From: Hymenobacter cheonanensis
GTDB lineage: Bacteria; Bacteroidota; Bacteroidia; Cytophagales; Hymenobacteraceae
NCBI RefSeq assembly: GCF_030581075.1
Contig: NZ_JAUQSW010000002.1
Location: 558,001 to 622,000, forward strand
Length of the DNA: 64,000 nt
Reading direction: 5' to 3'
Part shown: positions 41,307-51,829 of the stretch, piece after piece
Layout: each line of letters begins with the position of its first letter
How positions within the stretch are numbered: position 1 is the first letter of the stretch
Position numbers and translations under genes: made by a program
The notes under the pieces: model-generated
What the model saw: only the letters and a program-made list of their open reading frames with translations
The model's database searches: none
What the model was told of the DNA's origin: nothing

Positions 41307-42041
41307 ATGAAACACTTTTTACTCTGCTGCAGCATAGTCATGCTGGCTTTTACCAGCCCGGCCAACGCCAGCCTTACCCCCGCCGATACCGTGGTGGGCC
41401 ACCTGCGCTTGGTGCATACGCTCAGCCAGGCGCTGTGTACCAGGCTTACCAACGACCACACCACTAAGTTTGCCGCCCTGACCTCGGCGCAGGCCATGCA
41501 GCTGACGCAGCAGCTCTTTACCGAAGCTATGCAGCAAGACAGCGTGGCGGTGCTGGCCCTGATGGAAAAAGGCGCCCGTCAAAACCTTACGCCGCAGCAG
41601 GTAGGCCAGTTGCTGGGCAAAGACGTCGTCATCTCGCTCGGCCAAAGCTGCCCCGCCTCGCTGCCGCTCATTACCCGGCTGGTGCAAACCGAGCAGGGGC
41701 AGCAAGCCCTAGCGGCCCAGCAGACCGCGGCTATGAGCGCGGCCGAAAAAAAAGTACTCCAGCCCCTTGCCGCCGCGCTGTGCACGCAGCTAGCCCTTGG
41801 CGATGCCAAGGTGCCGTTTGCCAGCCTGTCGCCCGGCCAGCGTCAGCAAACGGTGATGGCCGCCTTGCAAAAGGCATTCAAGCAGAATACGCCCCAGCTA
41901 CTCAAGTACTACGGAGAGGCTCAGCTGGATAAGAAGCTGCGCAGCGGCGAGCTGGATACCAAAATCGGGATGCTCGCGCCCTCCCAGGGCTCCTGCGCGC
42001 AGTACATTATGCTCATTAAGGCGGCTAAGCCCACCAAGTAA
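41307..42041 (+). CDS. Secreted Cys-containing double-repeat protein, paralogue A3
   Basis: 244 residues; signal peptide MKHFLLCCSIVMLAFTSPAN. Starts with ADTVVGHLRLVH, then repeat 1 from LSQALCTRLTNDHTTKFAAL to SLGQSCPASL and repeat 2 from LAAALCTQLALGDAKVPFAS to SQGSCAQYI. The final cysteine lacks the following proline found elsewhere, and the basic tail is short (IKAAKPTK), so the Pro-rich tail of A1/A2 is optional. GC is slightly lower than in A1 and A2. Convergent with rlmN, 11 nt apart. Confidence 0.8.
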   Translation: MKHFLLCCSIVMLAFTSPANASLTPADTVVGHLRLVHTLSQALCTRLTNDHTTKFAALTSAQAMQLTQQLFTEAMQQDSVAVLALMEKGARQNLTPQQVGQLLGKDVVISLGQSCPASLPLITRLVQTEQGQQALAAQQTAAMSAAEKKVLQPLAAALCTQLALGDAKVPFASLSPGQRQQTVMAALQKAFKQNTPQLLKYYGEAQLDKKLRSGELDTKIGMLAPSQGSCAQYIMLIKAAKPTK

Positions 42042-42052
42042 TTAAAGCAAGG

Positions 42053-43126
42053 CTAGGCCGCCTCGGCCTTCTCCTTGTTGGCTAGCTGGCCGCAGGCGGC
42101 GTCAATGTCCTTGCCGCGGCTGCGGCGGATGTTGGTTTGCACGCCGCGGTCGGCCAAGTACTTGTGGAAGGCCGTGATTTTGTCGGCCTCCGCGTTCTGG
42201 TAAGCCGCGTTCTCGATGGGGTTGTACTCGATGAGGTTAATCTTGCAGGGCAGCCACTTCGAGATGGTGTACAGCTCGGCGGCATCCTCCAGGCCGTCGT
42301 TAAAGTTCTCGAATACAATGTATTCGTAGGTGACTTTGCGGCCGGTTTTCTGGTGGTAGTACTGCAAGGCGTCCTTCAAAGCCGCTAGCGAGTTGGCCTC
42401 GTTGATAGGCATAATCTCGTTGCGCTTCGTGTCGTTGGGGGCGTGCAGGCTCAGGGCGAGGTTGGCTTTTACATCATCGTCGGCCAGCTTCTTTATCATC
42501 TTGGCGATGCCGGCCGTGCTGATGGTAATGCGGCGCGGGGCCATGTTGAGGCCGTCGGGCGCGGTGATGCGGCGCACGCTTTCCACCACATTGGCGTAGT
42601 TGAGCAGCGGCTCGCCCATGCCCATGTACACGATGTTGGTGAGCGGCGTGCCATACTGCGCCTCGCACTGCTCGCGGATGCGCACCACCTGGTCGTAAAT
42701 CTCGGCCGCGTCGAGGTTGCGCTTGCGGTCCATGTAGCCGGTAGCGCAAAACTTACACGTGAGCGAGCAGCCCACCTGCGACGAGATGCAGGCCGTCATG
42801 CGCGTGTCGTGCGGAATGAGCACGCCCTCCACAATGTTGCCATCGTGCAGCCGGAAGGCCGACTTGATGGTGCCATCGTTGCTCAGCTGCTGGTTCTGCA
42901 CGGCTACACCGTTTATCACGAAGTGCCGGGCTAGCAACTCGCGGGTGCTCAGCGAGATGTTATTCATTTCCTCAAACGAGCCGGCCGTGTTTTTCCACAG
43001 CCACTCGCTCACTTGCTTGGCGCGAAACGGCTTTTCACCGTGCTCCACCATAAACGCCTTGAGGTCGTCGGGCGAGGTTTTGCGGATGTCGCGTTTAGCG
43101 GGGGCGAGTTCGAGTTCCAGTAACAT
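42053..43126 (-). CDS. rlmN: 23S rRNA (adenine-2503)/tRNA (adenine-37) methyltransferase
   Basis: 357 residues from the ATG at 43126. Radical SAM cluster motif CSLTCKFCATG (CxxxCxxC). The methylated-intermediate cysteines are seen as MTACISSQVGC and, near the C-terminus, DIDAACGQLA. Other family motifs: FRAKQVSEWLWKNTAGSFEE, NIVYMGMGEPLLNY, RRITISTAGIAKMIKK, LALSLHAPNDTKRNEIMPIN. It adds a C2 methyl group to A2503 of 23S rRNA and A37 of some tRNAs, affecting translational fidelity. Box TATCTTTG ends 4 nt before the ATG, so the mRNA may be leaderless. Confidence 0.96.
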   Translation of the reverse strand: MLLELELAPAKRDIRKTSPDDLKAFMVEHGEKPFRAKQVSEWLWKNTAGSFEEMNNISLSTRELLARHFVINGVAVQNQQLSNDGTIKSAFRLHDGNIVEGVLIPHDTRMTACISSQVGCSLTCKFCATGYMDRKRNLDAAEIYDQVVRIREQCEAQYGTPLTNIVYMGMGEPLLNYANVVESVRRITAPDGLNMAPRRITISTAGIAKMIKKLADDDVKANLALSLHAPNDTKRNEIMPINEANSLAALKDALQYYHQKTGRKVTYEYIVFENFNDGLEDAAELYTISKWLPCKINLIEYNPIENAAYQNAEADKITAFHKYLADRGVQTNIRRSRGKDIDAACGQLANKEKAEAA

Positions 43127-43130
43127 AGGG

Positions 43131-43138
43131 CAAAGATA
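43131..43138 (-). promoter_or_regulatory. -7 box 4 nt before the rlmN start codon
   Basis: Minus strand TATCTTTG (exact TAnnTTTG), then CCCT, then ATG. Confidence 0.5.
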
Positions 43139-43181
43139 CAAACAGCCAAGGCGTTGGGTTCCCGTTTGGCAGTAACGCTAG

Positions 43182-43976
43182 CTACTTCAGTAGCTTACGT
43201 TTAGGAGGTAAGGCAAATTTTACCGGCACTGTGTAGCCACACGTAACCGGTTTGCCGAATTGTAAACAAGGTTTAAAACGAGGGAGTTTGCGTACTGCTT
43301 GTAGAGCAGCCTCATCACAATCAGGTCGGAAGCCCTTCCAAACGTGGGCGTCTTTCACTAGCCCCTCAGGGGTGATAGTGAAGCCAACAAATACCCGCCC
43401 CTCTGTACCTACCCGCTTGGCTTGTGGCGGATAAACGAGTCGCTGCTGCACCGCTGCCACAATAGCTGCCCCGCCACCGCCGCTTAACAGTTCTGGACTT
43501 CTCTCAACTGGGTCAACGATAGTGCCTAGCGTCGTTTGATACGAAGCAGTATTGCTGTCAGGCAGCTTAGCAGCTGGCAGCTTAAACATGATTGGTAAAT
43601 AATAGCGCACAGTATCTGCGCTGTGAGGACGCGGCTCAAAGTGTGGAAGGTGACGCACGGCACGCATGGCAGCCGCATCGCAGTCGAGTCGTAGAGATTT
43701 GATTACCATAATATTTCGCGTCACCCCACTAGGTGGTATGTCAATACGAATAAAGACCCTGCCTTCTACTTTATCGCGTAGCGCACGTGGCGGATAGGAC
43801 AGCCATTTTTCTATGGTTGCTGAAATAGCTTCGCCTCCACCCCCGCCCACTAACTGCGGCTTTTTAGGAAAGCAATCATATGCAGTACAATCAGACCTAT
43901 TTTGAGCCGCTGCTAGGCTACCGTAGCCATTGATTAGGCTATAAAGCAGAAGAAACCAGAGGGCGAAGAGTTTCAT
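43182..43976 (-). CDS. Exported protein with two TonB C-terminal-like domains
   Basis: 264 residues: signal peptide (LFALWFLLLYSLINGYGSLA), then two copies of a TonB_C-like domain. Copy 1: GGGGGEAISATIEKWLSYPP, then EGRVFIRIDIPPSGV, LDCDAAAMRAVRHLPHFEP. Copy 2: GGGGAAIVAAVQQRLVYPPQ, then EGRVFVGFTITPEGL, PDCDEAALQAVRKLPRFKP. Each has the YPP-x-A...G-x-V-x-[VI] core used by energy-transducer TonB proteins of Bacteroidota. No Pro-rich periplasmic linker or stable membrane anchor is seen, so it is unlikely to transduce energy in the usual way. GC is clearly lower than that of its neighbours. Confidence 0.8.
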   Translation of the reverse strand: MKLFALWFLLLYSLINGYGSLAAAQNRSDCTAYDCFPKKPQLVGGGGGEAISATIEKWLSYPPRALRDKVEGRVFIRIDIPPSGVTRNIMVIKSLRLDCDAAAMRAVRHLPHFEPRPHSADTVRYYLPIMFKLPAAKLPDSNTASYQTTLGTIVDPVERSPELLSGGGGAAIVAAVQQRLVYPPQAKRVGTEGRVFVGFTITPEGLVKDAHVWKGFRPDCDEAALQAVRKLPRFKPCLQFGKPVTCGYTVPVKFALPPKRKLLK

Positions 43977-44144
43977 GATGACGCCAGGGTAAGTATATCA
44001 CCCTGATGCAGATATCATCGATAATGCACATCGTGGTGCAGCACTAGTGGTTGTCATAACAGGTACTTGTTAAAATCCTCAGCCGCATTGAATAAAATTC
44101 CGGCAAAAGCGGCCTTATTCAGCCGACGCACAGCTTTCGCCGCC

Positions 44145-44152
44145 TACCTTCG
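44145..44152 (+). promoter_or_regulatory. -7 box of the thiamine operon
   Basis: TACCTTCG (one mismatch to TAnnTTTG) ends 9 nt before the first stem of the TPP riboswitch, placing the transcript start just ahead of the aptamer. The stretch 43977-44144 shows no other feature. Confidence 0.5.
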
Positions 44153-44161
44153 CCACCATAA

Positions 44162-44242
44162 ACTTTAGGGGTGCTTTGCGCAAGCAAGGCTGAGACGATA
44201 CCCTCCGAACCTGAACCAGGTAATGCTGGCGAAGGGAAAAGT
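44162..44242 (+). ncRNA. TPP riboswitch (THI element) ahead of thiS
   Basis: Conserved blocks in order: GGGGTGC (44168-44174), GGCTGAGA (44188-44195), ACCC (44200-44203), GAACCTGA..CCAGGTAATGC (44207-44225) and GGCGAAGGGA (44228-44237). ACTTT (44162-44166) and AAAGT (44238-44242) form the closing P1 stem. Binding of thiamine pyrophosphate should switch off expression of thiS-thiC and the following genes. Downstream, GGCGGC (44259-44264) can pair with GCCGCC (44289-44294) before a short T-rich run, and a perfect palindrome AACTAGTGCTAGTT (44321-44334) lies 2 nt before the thiS ATG; either could be the expression platform. Confidence 0.95.
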
Positions 44243-44336
44243 ACTGGTACTGCCTAGCGGCGGCCCTGCGGGGCTGGCCGTGGCTGGCGCCGCCTATTGT
44301 TTATGGACTTCCCTTGTTCCAACTAGTGCTAGTTGC

Positions 44337-46458
<2,122 letters not shown>

Positions 46459-46472
46459 GACCCTCCCGTTCA

Positions 46473-46575
46473 ACCTCACCCCCGGCCCCTCTCCTTGGGG
46501 AGAGGGGAGCCTGACGATTCATGATTGCGCCGTCGTGGCTCCCCTCTCCCCAAGGAGAGGGGCCGGGGGTGAGGT
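46473..46575. repeat. R3 palindromic repeat, copy c
   Basis: Arms ACCTCACCCCCGGCCCCTCT and its complement ending GGCCGGGGGTGAGGT, each with an inner CTCCTTGGGGAG-type hairpin, around a 30-nt centre. It lies inside the thi operon between thiC and thiD. Confidence 0.88.
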
Positions 46576-46612
46576 AGGGCGCCAGAACAGCAACCAAATA
46601 ACTTAAAATGCT

Positions 46613-47368
46613 ATGCGCCCCTATGCCCTCACCATTGCCGGCTTCGACCCTAGCGCCGGGGCCGGCGTGCTGGCCGATGTCAAGACAATGGAGGCTAGCG
46701 GCGTGTATGGGCTAGCCGCCTGCACCGCCCTCACGGTGCAAAACGACGTGGCGTTTGAGCGCGTGAGCTGGGTACCGCTGGCCGATATTCAGGACCAGGT
46801 TCAACTGTTGCTGGTGCGGTTTCCGGTCAAGTTTATCAAGATTGGCCTTTTCGAAAGTTTGCCACTGCTGCTGGAGCTAATTCGCTGGCTCAAAGCCTAT
46901 AACCCAGCTGTGCAACTCATCTGGGACCCGGTGCTGAAGGCCACAGCCGGCTACGAGTTTCACGCCCGGCCCGCCGCCGAACTGCTGCAAGCCATCTGCT
47001 GCGAGCTGGCGCTCCTCACCCCCAATCGGCCCGAGGCGCTGCGCCTGCTGCCCGCCGCTAGCCCCGAGGCCGCCGCCGAAGCGTTGGCCGCCTGGTGCCC
47101 GGTGCTGCTGAAGGGCGGCCACGCCGACGGCGACTTTGCCACCGATGTGCTGCTAGTGCCCGAAGCGCGGCACGTGCTGGCTAGCCCCCGGCTGCCGCAC
47201 GGCGAGAAGCACGGCAGCGGCTGCGTGCTGTCGGCCGCCATCCTGGCCCGGCTGGCGCTGGGCGCCGACCTGCCCGACGCCTGCTGGCAGGGCAAGACCT
47301 ATACGGCCGCTTTTTTGGCTAGCAATGACACGCGGCTAGGCTACCATTCTTTACTTACAGTATCATGA
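46613..47368 (+). CDS. thiD: Hydroxymethylpyrimidine/phosphomethylpyrimidine kinase
   Basis: 251 residues, ribokinase fold. Motifs: ALTIAGFDPSAGAGVLADVK (substrate and anion hole), SGVYGLAACTALTVQND, IKIGLFESL, LIWDPVLKATAGYEF, LTPNRPEALRLL, VLLKGGHADGD and the catalytic/ATP segment PHGEKHGSGCVLSAAILARL (usually GTGC...; here GSGC). It phosphorylates HMP and HMP-P to HMP-PP. Its stop overlaps the thiE start as ATGA, so the genes are coupled. Confidence 0.94.
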   Translation: MRPYALTIAGFDPSAGAGVLADVKTMEASGVYGLAACTALTVQNDVAFERVSWVPLADIQDQVQLLLVRFPVKFIKIGLFESLPLLLELIRWLKAYNPAVQLIWDPVLKATAGYEFHARPAAELLQAICCELALLTPNRPEALRLLPAASPEAAAEALAAWCPVLLKGGHADGDFATDVLLVPEARHVLASPRLPHGEKHGSGCVLSAAILARLALGADLPDACWQGKTYTAAFLASNDTRLGYHSLLTVS

Positions 47369-47997
47369 AAATCAGTCGTCTGCACTACATCACTACCAAT
47401 GCCCAGGCCGCCGGGCTGGCTTGCCGGGGCGGCGTGCGCTGGGTGCAGCTGCGGGTCAAAAACCTGCCCTATGCCGAGTGGAGGCAGCGCGCCCTGGATA
47501 CGCAGGCTGTGTGTCGGCACCACGATGCCACGCTCATTATCAACGATAACCCGGCGCTAGCCCTCGAAATTGGAGCCGATGGCGTGCATCTAGGTAAACA
47601 GGATATGCCACCGGCCGAAGCCCGCGCTTTGCTCGGGTCAGATTTTGTCATCGGCGGCACGGCCAACACCTTTGCTGATATCGAAGGGCTGGTGGCGGCC
47701 GGCGTCGATTATGTGGGGCTCGGGCCGTTTCGCTTCACCACCACCAAGGAAAAGCTGAGCCCGGTGCTGGGGCTGGCCGGCTACGCCGAACTCCTGGCGC
47801 GGTGCCGGGCGGCGGGCTTTGCGGTGCCAGTGGTCGGCATTGGGGGTATTGAGCTAGCCGATGTGGCGGCGCTGCTGGCCACCGGCCTACACGGCGTGGC
47901 CGTGGCGGGCGCCATTGGCGGCGCTGCGGACCCTGGCGCGGCGGCGTCGCAGTTTGCGGAAGAATTAGCTAAAAATCAACTAGTAACAACGATATGA
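47365..47997 (+). CDS. thiE: Thiamine-phosphate synthase
   Basis: 210 residues, TIM barrel. Key residues are present: WVQLRVKN (pyrophosphate-binding Arg/Lys), [20 protein letters not shown] with GKQDMP (Mg-binding Asp residues), [30 protein letters not shown] (the G-P-x-x-x-T-x-T-K loop) and VVGIGGI. It couples HMP-PP with the thiazole phosphate to give thiamine phosphate. ATGA overlaps on both sides (thiD and thiG). A second homologue lacking some of these residues is at 51211-51822. Confidence 0.94.
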   Translation: MKISRLHYITTNAQAAGLACRGGVRWVQLRVKNLPYAEWRQRALDTQAVCRHHDATLIINDNPALALEIGADGVHLGKQDMPPAEARALLGSDFVIGGTANTFADIEGLVAAGVDYVGLGPFRFTTTKEKLSPVLGLAGYAELLARCRAAGFAVPVVGIGGIELADVAALLATGLHGVAVAGAIGGAADPGAAASQFAEELAKNQLVTTI

Positions 47998-48776
47998 AAA
48001 CCCAGCCTTTGGTAATCGCCGGCCGCACCTTCACCTCGCGTCTGTTCACGGGCACGGGCAAGTTCAGTTCGTCGGCCCTGATGGAAGAGGCGCTGCTGGC
48101 CTCCGGCTCGGAGCTGGTGACGGTGGCCCTCAAGCGCGTAGACGTGGCCGATGCCAACGACGACATCCTGCGCCACCTCGGGCACCCGCAGTTCAACCTG
48201 CTGCCTAATACCTCGGGCGTGCGCACCGCCAAGGAGGCGGTTTTCGCCGCCCAGCTAGCCCGCGAGGCGCTCGAAACCAACTGGCTCAAGCTCGAAATTC
48301 ATCCCGACCCCAAGTACCTGCTGCCCGACCCCATCGAAACGCTAAAAGCCGCCGAGGAGCTGGTGGAGCTGGGCTTCGTGGTGCTGCCCTACATCCACGC
48401 CGACCCGGTGCTTTGCAAGCGCCTGGAGGAGGTGGGCGTGGCCGCCGTAATGCCGCTAGGCTCGCCCATCGGTTCCAATAAAGGCTTGCTGACCAAGGAG
48501 TTTCTGGAAATAATAATCGGCCAAAGCAAGGTGCCGGTGGTGGTCGATGCCGGCATCGGCGCGCCCTCACACGCGGCCGCAGCGCTGGAAATGGGCGCCG
48601 ATGCGGTGCTCGTGAACACGGCCATCGCCGTGGCTGGGCAGCCGGTAGCGATGGCGCACGCATTTAGAATGGCCGTGGAGGCTGGCCGCCTGGCCTACGA
48701 GGCGCGGCTGGCCGCGCCGGTAGCGCACGCGGAGGCGGTGGCGAGTTCGCCGCTTACGGCGTTTTTGGACATGTAA
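47994..48776 (+). CDS. thiG: Thiazole synthase
   Basis: 260 residues, normal length. Motifs: [112 protein letters not shown] and [20 protein letters not shown]. The Lys of ALKR forms the imine with deoxyxylulose 5-phosphate; sulfur comes from ThiS thiocarboxylate and dehydroglycine from ThiH. Start overlaps thiE as ATGA. An R2 repeat follows before thiH. Confidence 0.96.
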   Translation: MKTQPLVIAGRTFTSRLFTGTGKFSSSALMEEALLASGSELVTVALKRVDVADANDDILRHLGHPQFNLLPNTSGVRTAKEAVFAAQLAREALETNWLKLEIHPDPKYLLPDPIETLKAAEELVELGFVVLPYIHADPVLCKRLEEVGVAAVMPLGSPIGSNKGLLTKEFLEIIIGQSKVPVVVDAGIGAPSHAAAALEMGADAVLVNTAIAVAGQPVAMAHAFRMAVEAGRLAYEARLAAPVAHAEAVASSPLTAFLDM

Positions 48777-48789
48777 AACGTCTGAAAAC

Positions 48790-48889
48790 GGTCGTCGTGC
48801 AGAGCGCAGCGAAGCATCTCGCGCGTGTCGCTAGGGTTACTAAACCAACGCAGCGAGCGAGATGCTTCGCTGCGCTCTGCATGACGACC
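48790..48889. repeat. R2 palindromic repeat, copy a
   Basis: Arms GGTCGTCGTGCAGAGCGCAG (continuing GCGAAGCATCTCGC) and the complement GCGAGATGCTTCGC...ATGACGACC, with about 30 nt between. Located between thiG and thiH. Confidence 0.88.
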
Positions 48890-48914
48890 ATTCTCAGAGA
48901 AACTAATACAAAAA

Positions 48915-50030
48915 ATGAGCTTTCGCCCCGTTTTTGAAGCCCACGCGTGGGACGATGTCAAGGCTAGCATCTACGCCAAAACGGCGGCCGACGTGGAGCG
49001 GGCGCTGGCCGCCCCGCGCCGCACGCTCGACGATTTTAAGGCGCTGATTTCGCCGGCCGCCGCGCCCTACCTGGAGCAGATGGCGCAGCTGAGCCACCGG
49101 CTCACGCGGAAGCGCTTCGGCAATACTATGCAGCTGTATGTGCCACTGTACCTGAGCAATGAGTGTCAGAATATTTGTACCTACTGCGGCTTTAGCCTCG
49201 ATAATAAGCTCAGGCGGCGCACGCTGAGCAGCGTGGAAATGCTGGCCGAAGCGGCGGTTTTGAAAAACTGGGGCTACGACCACGTGCTGCTCGTGACGGG
49301 CGAGGCCAACCAGACGGTGGGGGTAGACTACCTGGAAAAGGCGCTTAAAACGCTGCGTCCGCACTTCGCGCATTTGTCGATGGAAGTGCAGCCGCTCGAC
49401 CAGGCCGACTACGAGCGCCTCATCCCCGAAGGGCTCAATACGGTGCTTGTGTACCAGGAAACTTACCACCAGGAGGACTACAAAAAGCACCACCCCAAGG
49501 GCAAAAAGTCGAACTTTCACTACCGCCTCGACACGCCCGACCGGCTGGGCCGGGCCGGTATTCACAAAATGGGGCTAGGCGTGCTCATTGGGCTGGAAGA
49601 CTGGCGCACCGACTGCTTTTACACCGCCCTGCACCTCGACTACCTCGAAAAGACTTATTGGCAGACCAAGTACAGCCTCTCTTTCCCGCGCCTGCGGCCG
49701 GCCGAGGGGCTGCTGCAGCCCAAAGTGGAAATGAGCGACCGCGAGTTGGTGCAGCTCATTTGCGCCTACCGCCTGCTGAATGAGGAGGTGGAGCTGTCGC
49801 TCTCAACCCGCGAAAACCCGGTCTTCCGCGACCAGGTTATCAAACTGGGCATCACCAGTATCAGCGCGGGCTCGAAGACTAACCCCGGCGGCTACGCCGT
49901 GGCGCCCGAGTCGTTGGAGCAGTTCGAGATTTCCGATGAGCGCAGCCCGGCCGAGATTGCGGCCATGCTGCGCCGCCAGGGCTACGAGCCGGTGTGGAAA
50001 GATTGGGACGCGGCGCTGGCGCTTGGATAG
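48915..50030 (+). CDS. thiH: 2-iminoacetate synthase (tyrosine lyase)
   Basis: 371 residues. Radical SAM motif CQNICTYCGF (CxxxCxxC) at residues 77-84, preceded by YVPLYLSNE. Other blocks: DHVLLVTGEANQTVGVDYLE, VYQETYHQEDYKKHHPKGKK, RAGIHKMGLGVLIGLEDWR and SFPRLRPAEG. It cleaves tyrosine into dehydroglycine and p-cresol for thiazole formation, the anaerobic-type alternative to ThiO. Separated from thiG by an R2 repeat but in the same direction. Its last 49 nt overlap the 3' end of the opposite-strand gene at 49982. Confidence 0.97.
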   Translation: MSFRPVFEAHAWDDVKASIYAKTAADVERALAAPRRTLDDFKALISPAAAPYLEQMAQLSHRLTRKRFGNTMQLYVPLYLSNECQNICTYCGFSLDNKLRRRTLSSVEMLAEAAVLKNWGYDHVLLVTGEANQTVGVDYLEKALKTLRPHFAHLSMEVQPLDQADYERLIPEGLNTVLVYQETYHQEDYKKHHPKGKKSNFHYRLDTPDRLGRAGIHKMGLGVLIGLEDWRTDCFYTALHLDYLEKTYWQTKYSLSFPRLRPAEGLLQPKVEMSDRELVQLICAYRLLNEEVELSLSTRENPVFRDQVIKLGITSISAGSKTNPGGYAVAPESLEQFEISDERSPAEIAAMLRRQGYEPVWKDWDAALALG

Positions 50031-51040
50031 GGGCTAGCCCGGCGCGGCTGCCGGGCGGCGGGCACCAAATCGGGGCGGAGCCAGTGCGTGGTGCCATCCT
50101 CGCTGAGCAGGTTGCCGGCCATTGGCTCGCCTAGCTCGTGGGTGAGCATGGTGAGGCCGGGGCTCCAGCTCACTTCCAGGTCGGGCTCGGTCAGGGCTTC
50201 GAATTTGGCCCACCAAAGGGCGGGCGGATGGCAGTCGGGGCGGAGCAGGTTGCCGGTTTCGGCCACTACTACGTGCTGGGCGGGGAAAAACCGGCGGGCT
50301 GCCGCCAGCATGCCGGGGATGTCGTGCTCGAAGTAGATATTGAGGCCCACAATGTCGAGCAGGCCGGCGTGGCCCTGCTGCCAGGTAAAGCAGTTGTTTT
50401 GCACCGCCACCTCATCGGGCTGGCCCAGAATGGTGGCGAAGGGCCGGGCCTGGTCGGCCCAGGGCACGGCGGGGTCCCAGCCCCAGGGCTCGCTCATGGC
50501 GGTGCGGCAGGTGGGGTCGCCGGCCTTGAGGCCCTTGGCGATAGCGATGGTAATGGCGCTGGTTTGGCGGTACACATCCCACCACGAGCGGTTGCCGAAG
50601 GGCCACTGCCGGTTGTTGGGGGCCGCAATCCAGTCGGTCCAGATGCCCAGCTCGGCGCCTAGGTTGTAGCTGCGAAACGCGCCTGGGTAGCGCCGCGCCA
50701 CTTGGTAGCTCAGCTCGTACATGGCGGCGGCCGCGCCTTCGCCCCAAAAGCTGGCCTCGTCCAGCCACTCGGGCAGGGCGTAGTGGTTCAGTACCAGCTC
50801 TATCTGGCCGTGGCTGAGGGCTTGCAGGCGGTCGAGCCAGACGTAGTCGGGCCGGCGGCGAGCTTCGTCCCAGAGGATGGTGTCGCGGAAGAGGGTGAGG
50901 CCCATTTGGCGCGCCCGGCGGTAGTGAAACTCGGCGTGCTCGGCGTGGCCCGTGGCGCGGGTGTTGGAGAAGCGCAGGGGGCGGCCATCGTCGCCGCGGC
51001 CGCGCACCACGCTGCCATCGAAGCACATACCGTATTGCAT
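49982..51040 (-). CDS. Putative glycoside hydrolase-like TIM-barrel protein
   Basis: 352 residues, no signal peptide. Patterns of clan A glycosidases: an early strand (FHYRRARQMGLTLFRDTILW), LVLNHYALPEWL, YNLGAELGIWTDWIAAPNNR, a possible acid/base glutamate in AMSEPWGWDP (usual NEP is SEP here), IVGLNIYFEHDIPG, and a possible nucleophile in VVVAETGNLLR. The order matches GH1/GH5/GH42-like barrels; the exact family is unsure. It converges on thiH and overlaps it by 49 nt, so the true C-terminus (SASAASQSFHTGS) is antisense to thiH. Substrate cannot be inferred. Confidence 0.65.
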   Translation of the reverse strand: MQYGMCFDGSVVRGRGDDGRPLRFSNTRATGHAEHAEFHYRRARQMGLTLFRDTILWDEARRRPDYVWLDRLQALSHGQIELVLNHYALPEWLDEASFWGEGAAAAMYELSYQVARRYPGAFRSYNLGAELGIWTDWIAAPNNRQWPFGNRSWWDVYRQTSAITIAIAKGLKAGDPTCRTAMSEPWGWDPAVPWADQARPFATILGQPDEVAVQNNCFTWQQGHAGLLDIVGLNIYFEHDIPGMLAAARRFFPAQHVVVAETGNLLRPDCHPPALWWAKFEALTEPDLEVSWSPGLTMLTHELGEPMAGNLLSEDGTTHWLRPDLVPAARQPRRASPYPSASAASQSFHTGS

Positions 51041-51210
51041 TGGGGTGGGATAAGAGATTGGTAGAGAGGGGTTATTGGCTTAATCGCCAATAGCCGTGCT
51101 GGCGCCAAGGGACCTGGCACCCCCTAATACGGCAACGATGGGGCGAACGGCTTTTTTGGTCGCGGCTAGGGGGTAGGGCAGGGAAGCGAGCCAGTCGCTT
51201 TTGCCCGTCG
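51041..51210. other. Intergenic, nothing recognised
   Basis: 170 nt between two minus-strand genes. GC-moderate, no ORF, hairpin or promoter box seen on inspection. Confidence 0.5.
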
Positions 51211-51822
51211 CTAGCCCAGCCCCACGCGCAACTCCCGAAACGCGGCTACTGGGTCGGGACTTTGCCAAATTGCGCCGAGCACTGCCGCTCCCGCAAAGCC
51301 CGCCGTTCGCGCCAGCTTACTAGTTTGGCTATCAATGCCTCCTAGCGCCACGACCTGCGGTTGGCGGGTGGGGCTAGCCGCCCGTTTTTGTAAAAAAGTC
51401 CGCACGGTAGCCAGGTCAAAATTGCTGGCATACCCTGCTTTGCTTAGGCTGTCGAAAATAGGGCTCAGAAACACGTAGTCGTAGCGCCGCCGCGCATGAG
51501 CGACTTCGGCCAGCGAGTGGAAAGAAGTCGAAAGCGTTTGGCCGGGTAGCAGAGCTGGGCGGCGCGCCGCCGCCGCCCGCTGGCTGGCCGTGAGGTGCAG
51601 GCCACCCAACCCGTAGCGCCGCACCAGCGCGGGGTGGCCGTGCAGCACCAGGCGCGAGTGAAAATGCGTCGGTAGCGCCTCAACAAGCTGTGCTAGCTCT
51701 TCGGCCGGCCAACCAGGTTTGCGCAAGTGCAGGCGCTGCAGGCCGGCGGCCAGCAGCGCGGCGAGTAGGCGCGGCTCCTCGGACAAGGCCGTGGGCGCAG
51801 TGATGACAACGAGGCGAAACAC
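51211..51822 (-). CDS. ThiE/TenI-family protein, TenI-like
   Basis: 203 residues, GTG start at 51822. TIM-barrel segments of the family: FRLVVITAPTALSEEPRLLA, RLHLRKPGWPAEELAQLVEA, LVLHGHPALVRRYGLGGLHL, DYVFLSPIFDSLSKAGY and QVVALGGI. Compared with the operon copy of ThiE, the Asp that follows HL (GVHLGKQD) is replaced (GGLHLTASQR) and the G-P-x-x-x-T-x-T-K loop reads LSPIFDSLSK, as in TenI proteins. In Bacillus, TenI is a thiazole tautomerase; that or another thiazole-phosphate role fits the context near thiC-thiH. The gene is 7 nt downstream of the thioesterase gene. Confidence 0.8.
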   Translation of the reverse strand: MFRLVVITAPTALSEEPRLLAALLAAGLQRLHLRKPGWPAEELAQLVEALPTHFHSRLVLHGHPALVRRYGLGGLHLTASQRAAAARRPALLPGQTLSTSFHSLAEVAHARRRYDYVFLSPIFDSLSKAGYASNFDLATVRTFLQKRAASPTRQPQVVALGGIDSQTSKLARTAGFAGAAVLGAIWQSPDPVAAFRELRVGLG

Positions 51823-51829
51823 GGCGCGG

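Noticed and set aside
44223..44336. Upstream extension of thiS
   Set aside because: These codons lie in the riboswitch and leader; ThiS homologues begin at MVCYINNS.
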